Source of the DNA: Gorsachius magnificus
Lineage: Eukaryota > Chordata > Aves > Pelecaniformes > Ardeidae
Direction of reading: 5' to 3'
DNA: 64,000 nucleotides
NCBI GenBank assembly: GCA_034008185.1
Contig: CM067083.1
Span: 310,001 to 374,000 of the forward strand
Shown here piece after piece: positions 45,219 through 56,200 of this stretch. The position numbers and the translations under genes were made by a program. Positions within the stretch are counted from its first letter, which is position 1; each line of letters starts with the position of its first letter. The notes under the pieces were generated by a model. It saw only the letters and a program-made list of their open reading frames with translations, did not search any database and was not told the origin of the DNA.

Positions 45219-47094
45219 GTGAGCGCGCCCCGCCCCGCCCTCCCGCGGGCCGCCTGAGCTTCGCAGCGGGGGTCTGGCCGCCTTCCCCGCGCCTTTCGGG
45301 GGTGGGAACGTCGCTCATCCCCGCTGCTGCGGCGAGCCGTCGCCCCGGGGGGGTCAGGTTCGGTTCGGCCCGGGGGGGTCAGGTTCGGCTCGGCCCGGCG
45401 GGGGGGGGGGGGGGGGAGGTGGCCCGGCCCTGGGGGCTGGTTCGGCCCCGGGGGGGTCAGGTTCGGCCCGGCCCTGGGGGCTGGTTCGGCCCCGGGGGGG
45501 TCAGGTTCGGCCCGGCCCCGGGGGGGTCAGGTTCGGCCCCGGGGGCTGGTTCGGCCCGGGGTGCGCGGCCTGGTGTCCTCTGGAAGCCTCCCGAGGCGCG
45601 GGCCCCCGGGCACCCGCCTGTGGTGCCTGTTGGGTCGGCAACAGAGAGAACTACCACCTGGGAATCTCGCCCGCGCTTGGCGAGGGGGTACGCGTTTGGG
45701 GCGGAGGGGGAACTCTCCCCAGCGCTGGTTTGGAGGAGGAATGGGTCTCTCCCCGCTTGTTCTGCCAAGCCTCTCGTCCGTGGCGTGCTGCTCTCGCAGC
45801 AGAAATGCAGGAGCTGCTGTAGGAGCAGTGCATTTTCTTAGGAAACTGGTACGGTTTTAGCGTGTAAACGCTGCTTTCTGTCAGTCAGGGTTGCATGAGT
45901 GTTTAGGGCCTTTGAGGGGAGCTAGCGGAGAGGGGGCGGATATTTTCAGTGCGTCAAGTTAAACAACGGAAAATGGGACTGTGGCAGACTCTTCCTCAGC
46001 TGAAGTAATCCTAATGCTAGACTTAAGTTCGTTAACAACACTTTAAAATACCTGTTTGTTTTGATACATGGAGTTGACGTTAATAAAAAATAACCAACTA
46101 TTTTGGTAGTCCCACAGTTCACGGTTACGTGATGGAATGTATAAGTGAATGATGTGGCCGTTTTCTTTGCTAATTTAAGCATCACCTGTAACATAGCTGC
46201 CTTCCGCGCTGCTAGGAAGAACACACATATCTTAGTTTAAGATGTTTTGAGAAATTGTTCACACAAGCTAGTTAGTGTGAGTTAGTTACACTATATTTTG
46301 CACAAGTGTATTTGAGAAATTGCTGGAAGTTGTTGTGTTTGGTCAATTTGTTTTATATGCCTAATTCTTCATTATATCACAGCAGGTTGCAATATTGAGT
46401 AGCAACACAGCTGAAACAAATGAGCAGCCAGTTGATAGTCACAGATGATCTGAGTGCCTGTTGCCCCTCTATGTTCTGAAATTGCTAGGTGTGTTAATAA
46501 ATCCCTTGGACCTGACAAATTCTGTGAATGTGGAACCACAAAAACGTTTTTCTTCTGGGCAGGGAAGCCACAGAGCTTTCAATTCCTTCTGAAATGTAAG
46601 CATCACTGTTGACATAAAAAGAAATTTGAGGAACTGTTTTGGACAAAATATACTTAACTCACCTGAAATTGCTGCTTAATGTTATCAGGGCATTCTTATC
46701 CTGATTGTTTGCAGCTGATCCTCCCAACCCTATGGACTCAAGGCTATTAAGTTTGAAGTTGATAAGCACTGTTCTGAGAGAGAGCATGCAAATGCCTATA
46801 AATGTAAAAGCAATTTGTAGCCTATTAAAAACACTTATTTCCTGTGTAGCATGCAGAATACATATGATGGGGATGATTGCCTGCTGTATGTCTACTTGTG
46901 CACTGTTTGTATGCTGTGTGTATATGCAAGCAGTATGTATTTTTGTAGAGGTCTACAGGAGCTAGGGACTTAAACCCATCCAAATCACACTTCCTCACCA
47001 TTTTCATGAAAAGCCATTTCAAGTAACTGCGCTGGTCAATGGACTGCAGCAGGATCTGCCAGAACAGCGATGTTTTCTTTCTTTCTTGTTGCAG
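45219..47094 (+). other. CFAP61: CFAP61 intron 1
   Basis: The intron runs from the CpG-island donor to a long pyrimidine tract TTTTCTTTCTTTCTTGTTGC before AG at 47,094. Apart from the GC-rich minisatellite no embedded element was recognised. The 244-codon frame at 45,107-45,841 is a product of this GC-rich DNA. Confidence 0.55.
45340..45556. repeat. G-rich minisatellite in CFAP61 intron 1
   Basis: There are six to seven imperfect copies of a unit built from CCCGGGGGGGTCAGGTTCGG followed by CCCGG, mostly 24-38 bases long. A 17-base poly-G run lies at 45,400-45,416. The repeat sits in the promoter CpG island just after the first donor, so it is transcribed as G-rich RNA in the CFAP61 direction. 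Confidence 0.85.
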
Positions 47095-47245
47095 TGTGTA
47101 AGATGACTACAATAACTTCTTCAAGAGGGCATACAGAGGTGGTCAGTGCCAGAAGAACAGAATCACGCGATGTTTCAGATATTGTCGGCCTCTTCAGCTG
47201 TTCTACAGAAGTAGTTTTTGGAAGGATTGATGTCATGTATCTTTT
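47095..47245 (+). CDS. CFAP61: CFAP61 exon 2, start codon exon
   Basis: The acceptor is TTGTTGCAG|TGTGTAAG, with ATG at 47,103-47,105. The exon encodes MTTITSSRGHTEVVSARRTE through VVFGRIDVMYL and the first two bases of a Leu codon. The donor is CTTTT|GTAAGT. Forty-seven complete codons precede the split codon. Confidence 0.93.
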
Positions 47246-50200
47246 GTAAGTAACAGTATTTTAGGGACGCTACATCACCTTTCTTGCAGGAAACTTCAAG
47301 ATACTGTGTTACATTTATGAAGGCGGAAAATGTTACGAGCCTTTACATGGTGTGGTGTAATGACTTCACAAAAAGGGAAAAAAAAATCTGCTTCTGTTTC
47401 TTCTGTCACACATGCATGACCGTGCAAACTTGGATCGCTGCTGCCAGCATGGTGGACAAGATTTGACTCTATACTAGCTTCCTTTTTATAAAAAAAACGC
47501 CAAAAAACCAAAACCTGATGAAACCATCAGATTCCAATGTCTGCTGTCTGTTCCACCTAACAATCCTTTTGCCTGTTGGAGAGTGATAGAAGTAGAGGGG
47601 CAAGGACTAGGGATTTTAATCACTTTGTGGCTGTGACCATGCTGTTTTCTTTTCCTGCGTATGTCTAAATCTTTTTTGCTTCTCTTCCAATTTCCCCTTA
47701 ATGAAAGGAATTAGTTATTTTTTGCATCTCTAGTCAACCTTGGGAGACAGCCTCTATCTGCTATAAAGTATGTTTCAAAGTGCCGACTCTTTTCATGCCC
47801 CTAAGAATCCTAATCCCCTCCATGTTTTGACATCTGTATCCTAGCTACTTGCATGGCAGTGTCCTTAGTGGAAATGGGTGGCTGTAGAAGTCTTCTGTTA
47901 CCGTATCTTCGTCACTGGAGATAGCAATGAACCTTCTGCGCTTCATCTTTCTGTGCAGTTATGAACAGCAGAGGCAGACTGTGTGACATGCGGATGGGCC
48001 ATTTAGGTTTTTTCCACTTGACTTAATGGCAAATGTCTCAGATACCAGCTATTTGGGGAAAAAATAGATGTATGAAGAAACATGCAAAGAGGAGGGAACA
48101 TTTAAGTCTTGTGTATCAAATTCATAAGAGCTGAGGATTTGAAAAATCATGTAATGGTTATAATGTCAGAATATACTGAATAAATATTTGGAATTGAAGC
48201 AATAATGTTGAGTTAGGATGTGGGCACAGTTTTATTGAGGCCCGATCCTGGGAACACTTTTGAACATGATTAATTTTGCTATTCTAACAGGCTGGATTAA
48301 CAGTCAGTCACTTTTCTTTGTGTACGTCCTTCAACTTCTGCAAAAATAAATTGTTTTCACAGAGAAAAATCAAATCTTGCTTTGACACTCTGCAATGCGA
48401 AGAATGAGGTTATAGCCCATGCTGTCTTTCTGGACTATCCAAATTGGAATATCACTGATCCATCTGATTGGGAATCATTCTTACATGAAAACTACGTTAA
48501 CAATAAATGCACTGTAAGTAAATTGTGTGACTGTAGTTCAGTTTTCATTTAAGGTTCAGGTATAAAAAAATATGCTTAGGCATCTAAAATATATTGTAGG
48601 TAGATTTGAGGCATTCAGGCTGAAGAAGGTGATCATTGGATTTGTTACTAAACTCTAAGGTGCTCAGAAGTTCATGGGTACCTGTGCTTCCGCCGCTACA
48701 GTAACTGAAGGTAACTGTAAGGACGGCAGTTAGGGAACGCAAGTCCTTCCCTTGCCAGACATGTCTGGTGCATTGTACTAGCACTGAGAGCAGTGGGAGT
48801 CCTAGCTGTCACCAACATTTTTCATTCAAAACCCTGTCCAGCTCTGGTGTTATCTAACAGAACGTTTGACCTGAGAAGTGGAGTTCTTTCTCTAAGGTCC
48901 TTCTCCCTGTTAGGGAACTGGAATCCTCATTTCTCACCTTTTGGAATAAAGTTTTGCTATTTTACTGAACTGAATGCAAATTTAATGGCTTTGGAGAAAG
49001 AATAAGGGATGGGGAGTGTACCCCTGCTTGAAGGACATGAGCATCTTGGTTCTGGAGAAGGCGTGTTTGGTGCTGGTGTGGAGATTGCTGCACTCTGTTT
49101 GTGTGGTGCCAGTTGTCATACAGGCTCCTTGGTCAAGCTTTTGAATTACTCTTAGGTGTTATGGACTAGAGATAGGCACTTAGAAGTTCAGGATTCAAGT
49201 GCTGCCCATCATTCGGTCCAGCTAGGAACTAGATCCTGTGATTGTTGAGAGAAGATGGAAAATGTTAACCACAAACACTCAAAAGCTAGGCTGCATGTGC
49301 CAGAGTAAGGTATTGGCAGCACTGAAGTTATCTCTAGACAGTTTGTTCATCAGTTTTCCAATGTTGTTTTGGGTGACGTTAAGCAATGGCTTGCAGAAAA
49401 ACTGACAAATACAGCAATTGTATTTGAAAATGCAGTGTGCTGTTAAACAAAATTATTGTAGCCAAAGGGAGTATAGAAAAACCCCATGTAATTTTCTTGT
49501 AATCTGTTTTCTTTGTCACTTGAACAGTACTTTGTGTACAGGCATACTGCAGGCACAACCACTTCATTCAGTGTGCAGCTGCAGCTGCTCCCGTTGGGTT
49601 ATGCTGTGCTGTCAGTTCTGCAAGCTCTTCCTCAGGCAGCCTGCTTGACAATATCTCTTGCAGCAAAGCTGCAGCTGACTTCGGAGTGCAGGGGCATACA
49701 AAGAGAAAAGATGGAAAAAAAAGAGCTTGAGCATGTTAGGAATTAGTGCTCACAAAGAGGGGTGGAAGGTACTTTGGAACATTGACAAGGAGAAGAACTC
49801 TTCTTTTTCTAGGATGGAGATTATTTTCTAAAATAGGTACAGAAGATTCAGTACGTGTTTTATGCTTCTGCACTGACAAAGCAACCGAACCTATTCCGAG
49901 TTATAACTAGATGAGATATTGTTGGTTAACTGCAGGTTAAGTCCATGCAGATGTGCTTTAGAAAATTGAGATCATCTGAAAAAGAATTTCTTAAAGGTCT
50001 AGTTGACAAGTCTCTCTTCCTAGAGTGCAGAAATTGTAAGATAGCTTAAAGGTCTAAATTAGGAGTTGACTTGTGCAGAATTTGATTAGTGAAGATGCTT
50101 TACACGATTGCCTGGTTACCATCACGATTCAGAAAAAGTTACAGGCCAAATATTGCCTCCTGGGCCTCCTCTTGGCCTTAAGAACAAAATTTTTCTTCTT

Positions 50201-53200
50201 CCTTTTTGTTTTGCATTTAAAAACCAACCAAACAAGAACAGTCTGATTTTTATTTTTATTTTTTTTTTTTTTTAAATGGCTTTTGATGTTTTTTCATTAC
50301 AACAGCCTGTTGTCTTTGCTGGTCCATATACTGCAACCTCTATTAAAATAATTCTTGCTCTAAAGTCGCTGAAATTTTTTGGTGACTCTAGCCGTGACAT
50401 TTTAGTTAGATATTAAACTATTCACAAGACCTCAAGTTTTTCCATTTGAAATATTTTTTGTAGAAATGTTTCATCTACAAGTAGACCTCCATTGACTCAG
50501 CACTCAAAATGTAATATGCAAGAGAAAGCAGCTGAATTCATAGCACTTCCCATTCCAGCACAAGGGTTTTCCTTTGCTGGTGTTTTCCAGGTTACCTGGA
50601 CGTGTATCAGATAAAGATGTCTTTTAGTCTGCTCTGTTTCTGCCTGGATATTTAAATATGTCTAATGATGTAATCTTAAGACTTTGTAATTTTTCTTCTT
50701 TTAAAGAAAAAACATTTTAGGAGTGTGAGAAGTGTGTGAGCTTTTGGGTTTTTCAAACCTAGAAAGAATATCAGCCAAATGTTAAATTAAATATTGTTAA
50801 GATTTAGTTGTTAATTGTTGTGGTTAAATGAAAATGTTGTTAGTCTGGAATTAATACTGTTAAATATGAAATGATATATGTATATTGTAGTCAAACAGTA
50901 GTAAGTTTGAGTGTAAATCAAAAATATTACAGAAGCACAAATTGTGATATAAAAAAGCCCTTTAATCACTTAACTTTATCCACACATGCTTTCAAGTTCC
51001 TTATATATGTGAAGCTACTCATTTTGAGTGCAGATCATATATATCGGAAATAAATGTGCATATTCATAATTGCGTTGTCTTAAATACTAGCTGCATGGTG
51101 TTTAGATTTTCTTTCCACATTTTGTAGCCTTTGAACACATTGTTCATGCATCTTTTTGTGGCAAAAGAAGAATATGCAGCTGGATGTTCCCAAGAAATCG
51201 TTAGGTGAGTTCATGCGTAACTTCCTGTAGTGAAGTATGTGCGCTCTCCTACCATCATTTGGAGGGGCTATGGGATTTAAAATGCCTTAAGGTGATCACT
51301 GGATCAAAATTAAATATCTCTCTAAACAGGCTCAGAAGGTAATAAAACATAACCTTATATTAATCAAGCGTGCAGTGTTGGCTTTGAAACCAAGCTGTTG
51401 CAGTTCCAAGTACGCTTCCCAAACAGCATTAAGGTTCAGCTGCATCTTGCTGTGATTTTCCACAGAAATAGTACTGCAGTTGTAAGGCAGATTGATTTTT
51501 CTTTTTCCTAAATTTACACTTGTCAAAATCAAAGTGCATGACTGACCAGAAAGCTTAAGAAGCTGTACATGTTTCTGGAATATGCTTGTCCCTGGGTAAT
51601 CTGTTGATAGTTTGTTAGCTACAGATTGTATGGTAAGGCTGCAAATTGTAGAGTACAAACTGCACGATGTAGTTCTGTGTTAGGTCAGTACTCAAACGTG
51701 ACCAGTGCTCAGGTTGTTTGGTATACTCAGAATCTGCTTACATACACAGTGAATTGCACTGGTGCCATTTCCGTTGAATTTACGGTGACTTTGTCATGTC
51801 AAGCCAGTTTGTCCAGATGCTAGGTCAGAGATCTGCCAGCAGAGATCTGGCATCTTTAATTTTTTCACCACTGGGGAACTGATATTAAAAGGAGGATGTT
51901 TGAAATTTAAGGATTAGGAAATTGAGAGAAATAAGGTAGGAAAAAATCCCTGTTAAAAAAAAAAAAAGTCCAGATGAATTTAATATGATCTTATTTGTCA
52001 TAAATAAAAGGTTTTAATTTTTGAGCCATGTGGACTCATGAGGGAAGATCAGAGATGCTGGAGAAAAGATTTTATATGTTAAAAGACTGGTTGCTGTATC
52101 TGATTGATGGGTGTAATGATGAAAGACTGAATACAGTTATGTTATTTGTCCAGGAGAGCTTTTATCACAGTACCAGAACTGCAGTTTATACTTCTCTTCA
52201 TACCAGCAGATGAGAATTTAGGTAAGAATTTCAAACTATTTTATTCTTAAAATAATGAGAACAATCTCAAATCTCATTATCATTAATATGCACTGTGTTG
52301 GTGGGCTTTTTTGTGTTTTTTTAAATATTGAGAACAGTTATTTGCTCAACATGCAGAAAACAGTCTTAAAGTATCTTCTGATGGGCATACCTTGTACAAG
52401 AGGTTTATGTGGGTATATGTTTGCTCCAACAGCCTATCCAATTCCAGTCTTTACATTTGCCAGAAACAGACGGGACTTCAAACAGGCGTAAAAACTTCAG
52501 AAATAAATTCCTAGAAGTTTTGCGAAGATTTCTGGCTGACTGGAGTCAAGAGATTGAAATCACTGCTTGTACTTTGAGACACGGTGGCTAACGGGCCACT
52601 TGGCACGTGTGTGTCTACATGTATATATTCACAAGCACACACATACATAATTTCATACACCATCGTGCCCATACGAGTCACATCAGGTACTTTCTCTTAC
52701 TTAGCCAAGTGAGTACAAGACGGGAAGAGGACACTTTGGCAAGGGTCAGAAGGGGTGCTGGAGACGTGGAAGGAAACTAGGATTATTTCTTTTAGAGCAG
52801 AGGTACAAAGATGGAGAGAGAACGCACGTCTCTTAATCAGAGAACAGCATCTGACTTGGAATTTCAGTCCTGAATTCAGACTAATAAACCACGCATCTAC
52901 GTCATGACTGATGTTGGTTGGAGCTTTCCTTGAAGTGAACTGGAACCCTTTCCGATATGCCGATTTCTGGACATACCAGTTCCAAGCTATGCTAAAGAGC
53001 TCCACAGTGGTGTGTTGACCGAGTAAGGGCTTTTGTCAAACCTACCCTAGCAACAAATGTCAGCTTTCCTTCAGCATAATGAGTCCTGACAAAGAGATTC
53101 TCCAGTGGCATATAGTATTGCTTATAAGTCTAGTACTTCTGTAGGGATTTGATCCTACCAATTTCTGATGGCTCTGCAGCTTATTCAGGTTTGGGGTGCT

Positions 53201-56200
53201 GGATTAGATAACAAATTAATCCAGTAACAATTCTTTCACATGTTTATGCTACTGTCATTGCAGCTTCATTGCTTAACTTAAAAGACTTTGAGCATCATGC
53301 CATCTGTGGTTTAAGTTCAAAACTCCATTTTCCTCAAACAGTTTTGCTGGTAATTTAAAAGCTTACGTAATTAAGTTTCTCTGTTGCTCCTAACAGATTT
53401 TTGTCATTCACAGAGCCAGCCATGGGAAATGTCTTTGAAAAGATGATGACTGCTCCAGGTTCAGTAGCGGATACAAACTTTACCTTGCTTGTGTGCCCCA
53501 GACACTGGTATCAGCCACAGCTGCATATTCGCAAAGCGAGGTAACGCAATTTCTCCCTTCTATAAGCGGATCTGTCTGGGTTCATTTGAAGACTTTTCTG
53601 TTTTGGTTTACAGTGTCAGTATCTCAGTTAAACTGCTATGACTTTCCTTGATAACCTAACTAAGTAGTTCTATGATTATGCTGGTTTTATTCTACTTCAT
53701 CACAAGATCAATTGTGTATTTTGCAAAACTAGGTTTCTATCTAGAAGGAATTAAGTTGGCTTTTTTTTATCGGTGATGTTTATTCTGTGAATCTGCTGGC
53801 TTAATTGCGTTGCTGTGTATTTTAGTGAGTGTGTGTAGTTTCCAGGTCTCTTAGACCATATTCCAACTTATTTTTAATTTTTTCTTGTTACATCATATTC
53901 TGACCAGTTGAGCCAAGTCTAAATAGGAAGGCCTGTTACCTAAAAGAATTAAGTAGGAGCAGAGAATCCCTAGTTCCAGTAGTCTTTCAGACACGGAGAG
54001 TAATCCTCTTTGGTCTTTTGTCTAGCTTTTTCTGCGTAAGCACTTTGTACGTTCACTCTCACTGTACGTCAGGGGAGCAGGCATCCTCAGCATTGCGGAG
54101 CTTAAGAAGATAGTGGGGTAACCCTTTTCCTTCCGTCGCGTCATCTGTTTCAGTGGATGCAGTTTGGAGCGAAGACTTCATGATATGCTCACACAATGCG
54201 CCTTTAACACAGCCTTGCTCTCGTTTTGGGATTCAAGTCATAAACATCATTACAAAGTTAGACTCTGAATTATTTTTTTTTCTTCCCTGTCTGCTCAGCT
54301 GCTTGCAGCGTACACCAGGCAGAGATGTGAGTTTCTCTAGCAGCCTCACCTACTCATGTCTGCCTGTATATTCACTACGACCACTCTGTTTTTTCCGGCC
54401 ATCTGAATTCTGCCGCCTATGCCAAATCACAGCTTTCTGTGCTTCTGCCAGCATTGTGCACAGCAAAGGAGAAGCGCAGTTTCTGACCCAAACGGGGTAG
54501 ATTGCTGGACTGTATATGATGTCGCTGCTGTGTAGATGCTTCCCTGTAGAGTGGTCGAAACGTGACTAGTATCTATCGCATTTTGGTTCACTTGTTCTCC
54601 TCTTCACAGTGGGAAGAGTGCGTGCAGGGTAATGTTTTATGGAGCAATAATTTTATTTGGTTCTGATTGACTCTGGAGTGGCTTTTTTTCATTCCACACG
54701 CGTTGCTATGTGGTTATGTAGCAGAATTATGATTAAATTGGCATTTCTGGTCCTTGTAGTGGAAACAGAAGTTTAGGGACAAGTACCTCCCTGGGACAGT
54801 AGATCTACGACGCTGGTGTGCGCGTGGGTCCGGATCGACCAGTGCTAACAGATGGCAATGCCGTGTTGGGCATCTCTCTGCCTGGTAAATCCACACCTGT
54901 TTGCTTATGGGTTAATTCATGCTGACATCTCAGACTGGATTCTGACAGAAGCCTGTCTCTCAGGGAGATGTTTTACACACATTTAACTTTACCAAATAGG
55001 CCTGAAACAAATCTGCTTTGTGCTCTTTATCCTGTAGTTTTAGTCAACATTTGCAAGATCCTGTCGCTTGACTTCTGAACATTTTTAAGAGGAAGGGCTG
55101 AGGCCTGACCTTGACCACTTCACACCATCCTGCTATAGGTCTGGATATTTCGGGATGTTACAAAATTATTTGCATACTAACTTGATTACAATTTTTAGGC
55201 TTTTTAGGAGTACTTCCTTCAAGTTGCTGCCATCTGTCAGTATGTGAATAAACCTTAATGCTGAGAAGCTACCAGTAGGTGAAAAAATTCCTGAGGATTT
55301 AAAGCTTTTCCATGTGTCTTGATTCCAACTATTATGTTTGGGTTTTATTTAATTTGAATCAATTCCTTCTTTTGATGGTCATTGGATATGATCAATAGAA
55401 ATGTTTTTGACACGCCTGGAAACGTCATGCAGGCCGTACCAGTATTCCACATAAGAGATACCATCTTCTCTAGGATTTCTGTAGTTTGTTATGAAAATTA
55501 CTTATTTTAGCTTTTTATTATTGGAAAACCACCCATGAAACTGTGTTTTTCTTAAATTACACAGTATCTGGTGATATAAAATTCATACTTTCATATCGTC
55601 GATCAGTAGATTCTCTGAGTAAGCTAAATTATGTTTGCGGTAGATGCTTTGCCTTTCCTTTTCCTCTGCATTCACCTTTGCACTTCACTGGCATCCATAG
55701 TAACGTTCAGCGGAGCCCTTTCGAGACTTATCTCTGAAAGTTGTCCCCAGCCACCTGCCTAGCAACGTGTTCTGGGTCAATGACAGGAGATCAGGGTAAT
55801 CTCTGTTCCCTCTTCCCTTGCTTATGGGGGGGGGGGGGGGGAAGAAGCTGTAAACTGATACTTTGCTTAACCATTAATTTGGATGTTATTCTCCATCTGA
55901 CTTTATAATGTGAAATAAACCTCTGGTGTGCCAGAACATAGGCCACTAAGCTTTTATATTTAAGTTTTTTGCTGATATCTCATCTTTAGATCCTGTCATC
56001 TTGGTTTTGTGCCATACATGTAAGAGCTCACAAATTTGCAGCTATGCGGATTGCCTTTATTGTGCTTGTTCTTGCAGCCTAGGAATTTGGTAGTATTTCT
56101 ATGTTAAAAATCTATTGTGTTTTGTTGTGTTGTTTTTTGGTTTGTTGTTTGTTTTTTAAAGACTGTGGTGCTCGGGGAGGGTTGCAGAAATCAAATAGTT

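Larger units (their letters stand above)
44550..45750. promoter_or_regulatory. CpG island, divergent CRNKL1/CFAP61 promoter
   Basis: This stretch is extremely GC- and CpG-rich against flanking AT-richer introns. It contains the CRNKL1 start codon (minus) and, 339 bases away, a perfect splice donor CCCGTCAG|GTGAGC at 45,218/45,219 for a plus-strand first exon. It has Sp1-like boxes (CCCCGCCCCG at 44,901-44,910) and no TATA box where one would be expected. The head-to-head arrangement matches what I know of the mammalian CRNKL1-CFAP61 locus. Confidence 0.85.

Noticed and set aside
45107..45841. 244-codon plus-strand frame in the promoter island
   Set aside because: It runs through the CFAP61 exon 1 donor and the G-rich minisatellite. 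Arginine/proline/glycine-rich content fits CpG-island sequence and not a protein.
51332..51658. 108-codon minus-strand frame in CFAP61 intron 4
   Set aside because: It has no recognised family, no splice sites that extend it, and AT-rich context. It might be a decayed insertion but cannot be supported.
53396..53413. Alternative acceptor CTAACAG for CFAP61 exon 6
   Set aside because: Using it shifts the frame and destroys the family match; CATTCACAG| at 53,413 keeps the frame.
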